DNA of 30,191 nucleotides from CAZXVU01 sp964644465. GTDB taxonomy: Bacteria; Chlamydiota; Chlamydiia; Chlamydiales; SM23-39. Below are positions 1-7,661 of this stretch, piece by piece (the first letter of the stretch is position 1; each line of letters opens with the position of its first letter). The notes below the pieces were generated by a model. The model made no database searches and had not been told where the DNA came from. It saw nothing but the letters and a program-made list of their open reading frames with translations. Position numbers and translations under genes: made by a program. Location: NCBI GenBank assembly GCA_964644465.1, contig CAZXVU010000013.1, forward strand, positions 1 through 30,191, given 5' to 3'.

Positions 1-1874
1 AGGATCCGGAATGGGAGGCAACTTTCTAAAAGTTCATGCAGAGAACCTTCCCCGATTTTTCGGCCTCGATCGAGGAAAATGATCTTATCGGCATGCTCGA
101 TGGTGGAGAGGCGGTGGGCGATGAGGATTTGGGTGATGTCCCCTTGGAGTTCGCGCATCGCGGCTTTGATTCGGTTTTCTGAAATCGCATCGAGAGATGA
201 GGTGGCCTCGTCCATGATGAGGATGGGAGCTTTTTTGACGAGGGCGCGTGCGATGGCGAGGCGCTGCTGCTGACCTCCAGAAAGGGTCTTGCCCATTTCA
301 GCGAGGAGGGTGTTGTATTGGTTGGGCATCTCGGCAATGAATTCATGAGCATAGGCTTTTCGCGCGGCCTCTTCGATGTCTGCTTTGGAATAGCTGCGTC
401 CGAAAGCAATGTTTTCGGCTACAGTATCGAAAAAGAGGAAGGGCCTTTGGGGTACGAAAGCGATTTGTTCGCGGAGCGATTTTTGCGTGAGGGCATTGAG
501 CGGGACGCCATCGATTCGGATCTCCCCTTTTTGCACTTCATAGAGCCGGGGCAAAAGTTGGACAATAGTCGATTTTCCTGCGCCGGTTGCTCCGACGATG
601 GCCACAACCTCGCCTCTGCGGATGGAGAAGGTGAGATCTTTGATGATCCATTCATCGCGGTATTTGAACCAAACATGGTCGAATTCGATGATGTTTTTAA
701 ACCCGAGAAGATCGATGGCTCCATCGCGGTCGGAGATTTGAGGTTTTAAATGGAGCACTTCGAACATTCTTTCTGCGGCGACAACGCCTTTTTGAATATT
801 GGCGTTTTCTTCAGCGAATTTTTTCACAGGTTCGTAGAAAAGATGGAGGAGACCGCAAAACATCAGCAGTTGGCCTACGGTCATGTGGAGAGTATAGAGG
901 CCGAAAAGGACGACGATCGCTAAGCAGCCTGTTGCGATGAAATGGAGAACGGGGCGCGTCAGGAGGCCATATTTTGCGCTCTTGCTCTCAAGAACGGCCA
1001 TCTGGTCATTCTGTTCCTTATATTTACGGAGTGAGAAGGCTTCCATTGCGAAAATCTTGACTGTTTGGATTCCAGCGAGAAAATCGAGGAGCACTGAGGT
1101 GAATGTCTCTTGGTTTTTCTGAAGCTGCCGCGTGATTTTTTTGACTTGGCGGGTCAGAAAGATCACAGGCAAGATGATTAAGGGGAGCCCTAGAAAGATA
1201 ATCAAGGAAAGCTGCCATGAAAGATAGAAACAGGCTGCCAAAGTAGACGCAATGGTAAAGGGCGTCTGAAGATAATTGGTCAAACAGGAATTCAGAGAAG
1301 AGGAAATCTGCCCTGCATCTCCAACAGCCCGGGAAGAGAGGCTCCCTAAGTTTTGTTCCTGGTAGAAGCTCAGAGGCAGAGACTGGATGTGCTCAAAATA
1401 TTGTTGGCGCAAATCGCGAGTGACGCGGATGGAAAGCAGCTGCGTAACATACCGGGATGTGAAAAGAGACATCGCTTTAAAAAGCGCCACAGACACAAGA
1501 ATTGTGATGAGAAGGGAAAAATTCTGTTCAAAATCAAAATGGACAGAAACCTTGTGCATCACCCAGTGGAGAGGATTCGAATCTTTTCTTTGCGCAATGT
1601 AGGCTGCAGCGTCTTGTTTTGTGATGATTCCATCGCCATTATGATCGATGACCATCCAGCGGTAGTTGACATCGTTGATGCTGATCTTATCTTTAACTCT
1701 TTTTCCCTCTGGGCTGAACAGGGTAAAAAAATCGGCTCCCGTATTCGCCATCAATCCGACAGAGAACATTTCGCACTGGTTGGCGATCGTTAAAAGGAGA
1801 AGAGAAGTTAGCGTTAAGATCGCAAGAGTGAGGTGCTTACTATTCCGAAGCGCTGCTAGAAGGAGCAATTTCAT
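1..1874 (-). CDS. msbA: MsbA-like lipid/multidrug ABC exporter (half-transporter), 3' end cut by window edge
   Basis: About 624 residues are visible and the frame is still open at base 1. It is an exporter-type half-ABC protein, TM domain first and ATPase second, expected in the inner membrane; by family and position it would flip lipid A or a related lipid. Visible motifs: Walker A GATGAGKST near residues 428-436, signature LSGGQQQR near 531, Walker B ILIMDEA with Asp555/Glu556, and the H-loop histidine near 587. TM1 is about residues 15-33 and TM2 about 118-136. The first periplasmic loop is therefore roughly 80 residues, longer than usual for MsbA, and it contains an EF-hand-like loop at residues 77-88. 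The ATG at 1874 overlaps the end of accA by 35 bp, and I see no Shine-Dalgarno there, so translation is probably coupled. The neighbourhood matches chlamydial CT264-CT265. The lipid A substrate is inferred. Confidence 0.9.
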   Translation of the reverse strand, partial: MKLLLLAALRNSKHLTLAILTLTSLLLLTIANQCEMFSVGLMANTGADFFTLFSPEGKRVKDKISINDVNYRWMVIDHNGDGIITKQDAAAYIAQRKDSNPLHWVMHKVSVHFDFEQNFSLLITILVSVALFKAMSLFTSRYVTQLLSIRVTRDLRQQYFEHIQSLPLSFYQEQNLGSLSSRAVGDAGQISSSLNSCLTNYLQTPFTIASTLAACFYLSWQLSLIIFLGLPLIILPVIFLTRQVKKITRQLQKNQETFTSVLLDFLAGIQTVKIFAMEAFSLRKYKEQNDQMAVLESKSAKYGLLTRPVLHFIATGCLAIVVLFGLYTLHMTVGQLLMFCGLLHLFYEPVKKFAEENANIQKGVVAAERMFEVLHLKPQISDRDGAIDLLGFKNIIEFDHVWFKYRDEWIIKDLTFSIRRGEVVAIVGATGAGKSTIVQLLPRLYEVQKGEIRIDGVPLNALTQKSLREQIAFVPQRPFLFFDTVAENIAFGRSYSKADIEEAARKAYAHEFIAEMPNQYNTLLAEMGKTLSGGQQQRLAIARALVKKAPILIMDEATSSLDAISENRIKAAMRELQGDITQILIAHRLSTIEHADKIIFLDRGRKIGEGSLHELLESCLPFRI

Positions 1875-2844
1875 TTAGAGCCATTATCGATGATAAAGAT
1901 TCAAATTTGCCCATTTTCCGGAATTTTTGGTAGCGATTTTCTAAAAGGAGATCAATCGGGTTTGATTTCAAGGAGGCCCACTGCTCTTTAATAAAAGATT
2001 TCACATTTAAGTAAGCGATTTTTGGATCGAGGTGGGCCCCGCCGAGGGGCTCAGGGATCATTTGATCGACGATCCCAAGTTCCAAAAGGTCTTCCACATG
2101 CATTTTCAAAGCTTCGGCAGCGATCGCGTTTTTCCCTGCATCTTTCCAAAGAATCGAAGAGCAGCCTTCTGGCGAGATCACAGAATAATAGGAATGTTCC
2201 ATCATACCGATCACATCTCCAACGCCTACGCCTAAAGCGCCGCCAGAGCACCCTTCACCGATCAAGACCACAATAATCGGGGTCGGCAAGCGGGCCATTT
2301 CCCAGAGATTTTGTGCAATCGCCCATCCTTGCCCTCTTTCTTCTGCAGTAAGGCCGGGATAAGCGCCAGGGGTGTCGATCAAAGAAATCACAGGAAGTCC
2401 GAACTTCGCGGCAAGGCGCATGCATCGCATCGCTTTCCGGTATCCTTCAGGATGAGGCATGCCAAAATTGCGGAAGATGCGGCTCTCAGTGTCTTTTCCT
2501 TTTTCTTGGCCGATCACAACATATTTTTGCCCTTCGATTTTGGCAAGTCCCGCGATGATTGCGTGATCGTCTTGGAATGTCCGGTCTCCGAAAAGCTCAA
2601 CAAATTCCTCGGACAGATTTTGAATATAGTCGATTGCATGGGGCCTTTGCGGATGGCGGCAGATGGCTACCCGGTCCCATGCTTTGAGCTGCGAATAGAC
2701 ATTTTTCTTCAGCAGCTCCAGTTTTCTTTCCATTTTATTCAGTTCTTCTTTCGTCCAGAGCGGATTATTTTGATTCTGCTCTTTCAGCCTTTGCAGCGTC
2801 TGCTGTACTTCGAAGATCTGCTTTTCATGGGCAAGAATGGTCAT
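1840..2844 (-). CDS. accA: Acetyl-CoA carboxylase carboxyltransferase subunit alpha
   Basis: At 334 residues it is close to E. coli AccA (319). With AccD it forms the cytoplasmic carboxyltransferase that moves CO2 from carboxybiotin to acetyl-CoA, giving malonyl-CoA for fatty acid synthesis. An N-terminal coiled-coil-like helix (about residues 5-55) precedes the crotonase-fold core. Family motifs are clear: ELFGDRTFQDD, LIDTPGAYPGLTAEERGQ, GEGCSGGALGVGVGD and YSVISPEGCSSILWKDA. The start ATG shares ATGA with the stop of the upstream L,D-transpeptidase, and its 3' end overlaps msbA. The three genes are therefore read as one tightly coupled minus-strand operon joining fatty acid supply, cell wall and lipid export. 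No broken motifs were seen. Confidence 0.97.
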   Translation of the reverse strand: MTILAHEKQIFEVQQTLQRLKEQNQNNPLWTKEELNKMERKLELLKKNVYSQLKAWDRVAICRHPQRPHAIDYIQNLSEEFVELFGDRTFQDDHAIIAGLAKIEGQKYVVIGQEKGKDTESRIFRNFGMPHPEGYRKAMRCMRLAAKFGLPVISLIDTPGAYPGLTAEERGQGWAIAQNLWEMARLPTPIIVVLIGEGCSGGALGVGVGDVIGMMEHSYYSVISPEGCSSILWKDAGKNAIAAEALKMHVEDLLELGIVDQMIPEPLGGAHLDPKIAYLNVKSFIKEQWASLKSNPIDLLLENRYQKFRKMGKFESLSSIMALNEIAPSSSASE

Positions 2845-3824
2845 TTTGCGCTTCCTAAAATTTCATGGCCGGGAAGCTTGGCTTGTCCATAGTCTTTGAC
2901 TAATTCGACAGTCGTCGGTTTTGTGATCACGATCGAGAAAATCTCTTCCATATCTTCCGAGGCAAGTCGAATGCATCCATCGCTGTCGTATTTACCGATC
3001 TTGCTCCGGTCTTCGACATATTGTCCGGTCGCTGGATCTAGAACCCAAGGAGCGCCGTGAAGGCCGAGTCCTTTTGAGGACTCTGTGCACCCTTCAACTT
3101 CATTCTCGAAGGGAACCCATCGTGTGCCGAAGACGCGGATCATCTCGATCTTTTCGTCTTGGAAAAATCCCGTTGTTCCCGGCTTATAAATCGCGATTTT
3201 TTCGCCCAGAGAATATTTACCAACTGGAGTCAAAAACCCGGAAGTTTTGTGAGGATCGACTCTGCCTAATCCTACACGGTAAGTTTTGAGAAGAACTCGC
3301 TCATTGGAGTCTTGGTCAACATAGTAAAACCACATACGGCAGCGGGATAGATCGATCAACAAATGAAAGTTGAGATTCTTGTCCCGTTTGAACACATTGA
3401 AGCGGTCGCCGGGAGAGACTTTTTGGGTCAAATAGTCAAGCTTTCGATTCAAGCTTCGCGCAATGAAGTGGCGCGAGGTCTCATAATGAGAGGCATAATC
3501 TGCAATCCAAGCGGGACGGTCTTTCAACCAAGGCACCCGGCTTGTATAAGAGACGGTCTCAACGATGGGCAATTTTGATGAGTCCAGGGTGAACAGTTGG
3601 GAAATCCGGTCTACTTCGGGGAAATTCTCTATCTCTGCTGTGGGTTTTAGCGGAACCGGTTTTTGAACTTGTGCAATCTGTTTAGGCGCTTCGCTTGGAA
3701 TCTGAATTTCTTGGACAAGTTGTTGTTCCAATTTAGGTTTCGGTTCCCGTTTTAGCCAACCTAAGAAACCGATGATCCCGAAAACAACAACCGCACCCAT
3801 TAAAAAGTATTTAACCACTGACAC
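2841..3824 (-). CDS. L,D-transpeptidase (YkuD family), membrane anchored
   Basis: 327 residues. A single N-terminal membrane segment (about 5-23) is followed by a Lys/Pro/Gln-rich linker, a short LysM-like stretch around residues 130-150 (VSPGDRFNVFKRDKN), and a YkuD catalytic domain (about 155-312). The catalytic signature is complete: HG at 256-257 and SDGCIRL at 281-287, with nucleophile Cys284. The family makes 3-3 cross-links in peptidoglycan or attaches proteins to it, in the periplasm. The start is GTG at 3824, chosen because GGAG lies five bases upstream and a good promoter lies just before that. It overlaps accA by four bases. In the C. trachomatis order I recall, no such gene lies between accA and the CT266 homolog, so it looks inserted or was lost in the pathogens. 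Which cross-link it forms is not shown by sequence. Confidence 0.92.
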   Translation of the reverse strand: MSVVKYFLMGAVVVFGIIGFLGWLKREPKPKLEQQLVQEIQIPSEAPKQIAQVQKPVPLKPTAEIENFPEVDRISQLFTLDSSKLPIVETVSYTSRVPWLKDRPAWIADYASHYETSRHFIARSLNRKLDYLTQKVSPGDRFNVFKRDKNLNFHLLIDLSRCRMWFYYVDQDSNERVLLKTYRVGLGRVDPHKTSGFLTPVGKYSLGEKIAIYKPGTTGFFQDEKIEMIRVFGTRWVPFENEVEGCTESSKGLGLHGAPWVLDPATGQYVEDRSKIGKYDSDGCIRLASEDMEEIFSIVITKPTTVELVKDYGQAKLPGHEILGSAK

Positions 3825-3858
3825 GGAAGCTCCAACTCAAATCTTTAATCGAGATCCT

Positions 3859-3887
3859 ATTATCCTTATTTGAAGACTATTTGGCAA
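3859..3887 (-). promoter_or_regulatory. Candidate sigma-66/sigma-70 promoter for the transpeptidase-accA-msbA operon
   Basis: On the minus strand TTGCCA (3887-3882) is separated by exactly 17 bases from GATAAT (3864-3859). Transcription would start near 3852, about 28 bases upstream of the GTG start, which has its own GGAG. The match to the bacterial consensus is good, but it is a by-eye prediction. Confidence 0.55.
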
Positions 3888-3954
3888 GGCAGTTGAATCG
3901 TTATTAGTTAATAATCAAAAGTCAAAACAAACCTACAACACAAAGACTTAGCTT

Positions 3955-4128
3955 GTGAAAAATCAACAAATTAAGAAAGAAATTAATAGAATAGACAGTC
4001 AGGCTGTTTCTCTCGCCCGAAGGACTATCTCTGCATTGCGTAATGGACCCAACGAAGAGGTTGAGAAAAATTGGAAGATCCATCGATTTCTCAGCTTTTT
4101 AAACGATTTGAAGGATACAATGATATGA
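3955..4128 (+). CDS. Possible small protein, 57 residues, unknown
   Basis: A GTG-started frame directly after an in-frame TAG encodes a strongly charged, probably helical peptide: it begins VKNQQIKKEINRID, has LARRTISALRN in the middle, and ends RFLSFLNDLKDTMI. There is no signal peptide or membrane segment. The ribosome-binding site is poor, and the frame's 3' end runs into one arm of an inverted repeat. It may be real, a gene remnant or chance. I do not recognise a family, and no neighbour on the same strand suggests a role. Confidence 0.25.
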   Translation: MKNQQIKKEINRIDSQAVSLARRTISALRNGPNEEVEKNWKIHRFLSFLNDLKDTMI

Positions 4129-4261
4129 AGGATAAAAAATTTTTAGAATCTCCTCTCAATTTTTCCATCTTTCAAATCGTTATATCCTTCTCATCATTGA
4201 TGTTTTTTGTGAAAAGATCGGCATGTATCCAGTCACTGAGTTGGGAAGGCTGTTCGCCCAA

Positions 4262-5527
4262 TTATAAAATTTTTATATTGAATCTGGCTTGGGCTTCGAA
4301 GGGGTGGATTTCGAAGGAGAGGAGGAAATCGGAAGACCAGAAGCCATCACCCTCGCCTGCCAAAGGAATCACTTGAACTTTGTGAGAAAAAATACTTTCA
4401 ATTCTTAATTTAGAATGAGCCCCTTCAAAAAGGAAAGTTTGCGCCTCTCCAGAATATCGTTGGAGGCTCTTCGGTTTTAGGATGGTTTGCCCAATCGAAC
4501 AACTATTGGCTTTAAGGTAGAAAACAAACGAGAGAGGCCTTTCAGTGCGGATGCCGATAAATCGCAAATCGAGGCTGAGGGATGATTCTTCAAAGATGCT
4601 TTTTACCTCAAACCAAACTTCAGAAAGTGCAAAGCATCGGGTCCAAGAAGAACCATCAGGAGCGCGGCTGATTCCAAATAAAGTGGGGTCGTTCAATGGC
4701 AATGCATGAGGACCCATTGCCCGAATTTCTACATCGCCGCTTGAGACGACGCCTAAAGAAGTCCCAAATCCGCTTAAAACTAAAGCAGCGGCCATTTTCT
4801 TTTTTCGCGAAAGAGTGAGCCCTAGTTCGAGATCGTGGATCATTTCCGCCGATGAAAAAGGCTCATCAAAAAGAGGCGCTTGTTTAGCAAGAGCGATGAA
4901 AAACGGGTCTATCGGTTGACGCGTTTTTTTGAAAAGCTCAGCAGCTTTTTCTTTTTGCCCAGCTGCGCGGAGAAGAAGAGAGAAAGATAAAAGACTTTCT
5001 TTTTCTTCATACTCCTCTTGAAGAGACCAAAATGAAATAAGAGGTTTTTCCAAGATAAAAGGAAGAAGCCATCTTGCAAGATTGTTTGCTTCTTCTTTTT
5101 TTCCTGCGATCGCCCAAAGTAGAGCGAGCTGGCAAAGTTCTGGCAGATATCCAGATTTCCATAAAGGTCCTGTGTCAAGGGCGGCTGCGCCGCTAGTATA
5201 CGCCACAGGAGCAAGCGGAGTCGTTTGAAAGTTCCACTTTTGTGCGAGCAAAAAACTAATGGCTTGAGACGGTTGGTGGGTTTTCCCAAATGGATTTTTT
5301 AAAAACCGAGGATTTGGGCAAATCCCTTGAGCCCAAACACTGCGCAAGAACCGATAACATTCATGGGTGGTTTTGCATGCTGAATAAATCGGAGGCTGGA
5401 TTGCTCCAGCCTCGAGATTCACGCAGCCTGACTGAGGTTCATGTCTATGAATACACTCATCCCAGGGATCCTCTCCCAACATTTGAGCGCCATCCGAAAG
5501 GGAGTGGGAGATGAGCGATGTTTCCAT
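4262..5527 (-). CDS. Conserved chlamydial hypothetical protein (CT266-like by position)
   Basis: 421 residues, no signal peptide and no clear membrane segment. I do not recognise a known domain. Residues about 130-230 are helical with two repeat-like helix pairs (around LCQLALLWAIAGKKEEANNL and LLRAAGQKEKAAELFKK), reminiscent of TPR/alpha-solenoid units. Residues about 255-421 look beta-rich and end in a compact domain. The N-terminal 80 residues contain several Cys and His, but not in a recognised metal-binding pattern. It starts 18 bases after the HU stop, so the two are probably co-transcribed. In C. trachomatis, as I recall, a hypothetical protein (CT266) occupies the same place between accA and HU, which supports a lineage-conserved gene. 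Function unknown; homology to CT266 is inferred from position. Confidence 0.85.
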   Translation of the reverse strand: METSLISHSLSDGAQMLGEDPWDECIHRHEPQSGCVNLEAGAIQPPIYSACKTTHECYRFLRSVWAQGICPNPRFLKNPFGKTHQPSQAISFLLAQKWNFQTTPLAPVAYTSGAAALDTGPLWKSGYLPELCQLALLWAIAGKKEEANNLARWLLPFILEKPLISFWSLQEEYEEKESLLSFSLLLRAAGQKEKAAELFKKTRQPIDPFFIALAKQAPLFDEPFSSAEMIHDLELGLTLSRKKKMAAALVLSGFGTSLGVVSSGDVEIRAMGPHALPLNDPTLFGISRAPDGSSWTRCFALSEVWFEVKSIFEESSLSLDLRFIGIRTERPLSFVFYLKANSCSIGQTILKPKSLQRYSGEAQTFLFEGAHSKLRIESIFSHKVQVIPLAGEGDGFWSSDFLLSFEIHPFEAQARFNIKIL

Positions 5528-5545
5528 AGACCTGTTTTGCAGGCA

Positions 5546-5830
5546 CTATTCAATAAGTTTACGCATTTTTTTGCCAGGAGTAAATTTCACCGCTTTACGT
5601 GCGGGAATTACAATCGGAACTGCAGCGTTTTTAGGATTGCGTCCGATTTTTTGTTTCCTTTCAACAACTTCAAAAACTCCGAAATCGCGGAATTCTAAAC
5701 GGTCGCCTTGCGAAAGAGTATCGGTCATAGCATCAAGAAAAGCCTGGATGACATTACGGACATCATTCGGATGCAGTCCTTTTGATTGTGAAATCGTTTG
5801 GATCAGCTTCTTCTTGGTGATAGTAGCCAT
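5546..5830 (-). CDS. HU/IHF-family histone-like DNA-binding protein
   Basis: 94 residues from ATG at 5830, chosen because AAGGAG lies seven bases upstream and the HU fold starts exactly there; the longer open frame upstream is leader RNA. The order is as in HU: helical N-terminus (MATITKKKLIQTISQ), the segment GDRLEFRDFGVFEVVERK, then the DNA-grasping arm with GRNPKNAAVPIVIPARKAVKFTPGK. HU dimers bind and bend the nucleoid DNA; in Chlamydia the equivalent gene, listed as himD/HU, is the main HU-like protein. It heads a two-gene unit with the CT266-like gene. A 140-200-base leader with several hairpins precedes it, suggesting post-transcriptional control. HU and IHF cannot be told apart by eye. 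Confidence 0.95.
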   Translation of the reverse strand: MATITKKKLIQTISQSKGLHPNDVRNVIQAFLDAMTDTLSQGDRLEFRDFGVFEVVERKQKIGRNPKNAAVPIVIPARKAVKFTPGKKMRKLIE

Positions 5831-5968
5831 ATCAGGGCTCCTTCTTTGGCGTGGCATATTTGGCAAATCTTTTAAGTTCTCAGACAAGCTGTTGTCTCCT
5901 TCATTTAGAATCCAGCTGAATCCCAGCTTCAACTGATGAACGACTCTAAAATTTTTTCCCTTCCACCT

Positions 5969-6008
5969 CAAAGAAGCCTCTTCTTTGGGTACTAGCCTCG
6001 TAGAGGCT
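5969..6008 (-). promoter_or_regulatory. Two adjacent hairpins with mutually exclusive pairing in the HU leader
   Basis: Read on the minus strand, hairpin 1 is AGCCTC-TAC-GAGGCT (6008-5994), and hairpin 2 is CAAAGAA-GAGGC-TTCTTTG (5987-5969). Both are perfect. The loop of hairpin 2 plus the following T repeats GAGGCT(T), so the 5' arm of hairpin 1 could pair with it instead. A further small hairpin, GTGAA-CCCC-TTCAC, lies just upstream (6025-6012). None is followed by a T-run, which argues against simple terminators. Confidence 0.45.
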
Positions 6009-6033
6009 TACATGTGAAGGGGTTCACGAGTTC

Positions 6034-6061
6034 AAAATAGCGATTGCTGATTATTTTTCAA
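6034..6061 (-). promoter_or_regulatory. Possible promoter upstream of the HU leader
   Basis: On the minus strand TTGAAA (6061-6056) and TATTTT (6039-6034) are separated by 16 bases. If used, it would give a leader of about 195 bases containing all the hairpins before the HU start. The region is AT-rich, so chance matches are likely. Confidence 0.3.
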
Positions 6062-6211
6062 ATCAAATTTTCGATTACACGATACCAGGAGTGAATAAAG
6101 AATCGGAAATTGAGCAAGAAGGCTCCTCAGATTTTTTGGCTGGAGAGAGGGACATTGCCAAAGGCAAGGACCGAAGCGAAGACAAAAAATAAGAGGTAAA
6201 GCCGACGCCGC

Positions 6212-6311
6212 NNNNNNNNNNNNNNNNNNNNNNNNNNNNNNNNNNNNNNNNNNNNNNNNNNNNNNNNNNNNNNNNNNNNNNNNNNNNNNNNNNNNNNNNN
6301 NNNNNNNNNNN
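6212..6311. other. Assembly gap (100 N)
   Basis: Exactly 100 N, the conventional length for a scaffold gap of unknown size. Both flanks show the hexamer CGCCGC (6206-6211 and 6312-6317), unusually GC-rich for this neighbourhood, so the missing piece may be GC-rich or repetitive. The true distance between the HU leader and the tyrS stop is unknown. Confidence 0.97.
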
Positions 6312-6336
6312 CGCCGCATCAATACCGATTCTTGAG

Positions 6337-7611
6337 TCACGAGGGGTATATTGTTATGAGCATCCGTTTCTTTTTTCCGGCGCTCAAAAGAAGGTAAGAA
6401 CCATCAATCAGATCAGTGGATGAAATAGAAAATGCAGGATCGGAAATCCGTTCGTTGTTGAGATAAGCGCCGCCATTTTTGATCAGCCGCACGCCTTCAG
6501 ATTTACTGGTGACAAGTGAAACTTTCGCTGCGACATCGACAAACTTTTGTCCAACGACTTCATTGAATGTAAGCGATGCATTGGGCATATCAGATGAGAG
6601 TTCTTGCAGAACCGAACTATTTAACTTGGCCTCTGAGCCTGGCGCAATTCCTTCTGTAACTCTGAGAGCCGTTTGCAATCCTTCTTCGCCATGAATAAAA
6701 CGGGTTACTTCTTCGGCAAGCCGTTTCTGTGCAGAATTTGCAACATATCCTGAAGATTTCATTTCTTCTTCAATGGCGCCAATTTCAGCAAGGTCTAAAA
6801 AGGTAAGCATTTTCAAGAGACGGATCACATCGGCATCAGGAATGCGGACCAAATATTGATAAAATTGATACGGCGAAAGTTTGTCGCTCGATAGCCAAAT
6901 AGCCCCTTCTTCCGATTTGCCGAATTTTTTTCCATCGCTCCGAGTGAGGAGAGGGTGTGTTAGGCCGTAGATGGAATCGCCGCCTAATTTTCGATTCAAT
7001 TCGATTCCCGCAGTGATATTTCCCCACTGATCGCTGCCGCCGATTTCGAGAATGACGCCAAAATGCTTATTGAGATAACAAAAATCGTACGCTTGCAGAA
7101 GCTGATAGCTAAATTCTGTATAGCTCATTCCATCTTCCGATTGCAGACGCGTGCGGATCATATCTTTTCCCAACATCGTACCGATCCGGAAATGTTTACC
7201 GACATCGCGCAAGAATTCAACCATCGAAAGTTTTCCAAGCCAGTCGATGTTATTTAAGATCACAGGCTTTGGACCAGATGGAAAATTGAGGATTTTGTGA
7301 AAAAAAGTTCCGATGGATTTGACATTGGATGCGATGACTTGCTCATCCAAAAAGGGACGTTCAATACTTTTTCCGGAAGGGTCTCCGATCAAGCCTGTCG
7401 CACCGCCTAAAATGGCAACTGGAGTGTGGCCGTATTTTTGGAACCAGGCAAGGCCCATGATCCCAACAAGATTTCCGAGGTGGAGGCTATCGGCAGAAGG
7501 GTCGAAGCCAGCATAGAGCTTTATTGGCTTATTGACCTTCTCGCGGAGCTCTGGGTTAGTCATCTGGTCGATGAATCCCCGCGCCGATAGTACATCTATT
7601 ACATTTTCCAT
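6337..7611 (-). CDS. tyrS: Tyrosyl-tRNA synthetase
   Basis: 424 residues, the normal length for bacterial TyrRS. It charges tRNA-Tyr with tyrosine in the cytoplasm. The class I signatures are present: HLGN (residues 44-47, the HIGH motif), KFGKS (229-233, the KMSKS motif), the tyrosine-pocket region YQLLQAYDF and GSDQWGN at 192-198. A C-terminal S4-type RNA-binding domain is seen around residues 355-424 (VRLIKNGGAYLNNERI). The frame is intact to its TGA, 25 bases from the assembly gap. No Shine-Dalgarno is obvious before the ATG. It lies 50 bases downstream of a small charged hypothetical on the same strand and could be co-transcribed with it. Confidence 0.97.
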   Translation of the reverse strand: MENVIDVLSARGFIDQMTNPELREKVNKPIKLYAGFDPSADSLHLGNLVGIMGLAWFQKYGHTPVAILGGATGLIGDPSGKSIERPFLDEQVIASNVKSIGTFFHKILNFPSGPKPVILNNIDWLGKLSMVEFLRDVGKHFRIGTMLGKDMIRTRLQSEDGMSYTEFSYQLLQAYDFCYLNKHFGVILEIGGSDQWGNITAGIELNRKLGGDSIYGLTHPLLTRSDGKKFGKSEEGAIWLSSDKLSPYQFYQYLVRIPDADVIRLLKMLTFLDLAEIGAIEEEMKSSGYVANSAQKRLAEEVTRFIHGEEGLQTALRVTEGIAPGSEAKLNSSVLQELSSDMPNASLTFNEVVGQKFVDVAAKVSLVTSKSEGVRLIKNGGAYLNNERISDPAFSISSTDLIDGSYLLLSAGKKKRMLITIYPS

Positions 7612-7661
7612 TGACGATCAATGCTTTAAAAAATGAAGACTACCGGATTAGATCTTTTCAT

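Larger units (their letters stand above)
3825..4261. other. 437-base intergenic stretch between two minus-strand genes
   Basis: It holds the operon promoter (3859-3887), a possible 57-codon plus-strand ORF (3955-4128) and an 11-base perfect inverted repeat, AACGATTTGAA at 4102-4112 against TTCAAATCGTT at 4171-4181. Further partly complementary AT-rich segments surround the repeat. It may be a terminator region for the minus-strand gene ending at 4262, or the remains of a lost gene. There is no tRNA and no ORF of convincing length. Confidence 0.5.
5831..6336. other. 506-base non-coding stretch between HU and tyrS, including the gap
   Basis: It contains the HU leader with its hairpins (5969-6025), a possible promoter (6034-6061), about 150 bases with no feature I can name (6062-6211), the run of N, and 25 bases before the tyrS stop. 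The short frames crossing it on the minus strand lack ribosome-binding sites and run through the N block, so I do not call a gene. The sequence next to the gap is a candidate dispersed repeat, because short-read assemblies usually break at repeats. Confidence 0.5.

Noticed and set aside
26..724. Minus-strand frames of 127 and 101 residues at the left edge
   Set aside because: Out of frame with the ABC ATPase domain, whose Walker A, signature and Walker B motifs are intact in another minus-strand frame.
2311..2892. 193-residue frame antisense to accA
   Set aside because: Shadow of a complete accA with all family motifs; the peptide resembles no protein.
5831..5971. 47-codon N-terminal extension of HU
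   Set aside because: HU proteins start at the internal ATG at 5830, which has a good AAGGAG; the upstream part is better read as leader.
6032..6340. 102-codon minus-strand frame spanning the N block
   Set aside because: A third of it is undetermined sequence of unknown true length, so the two sides cannot be assumed to be one frame; no ribosome-binding site.
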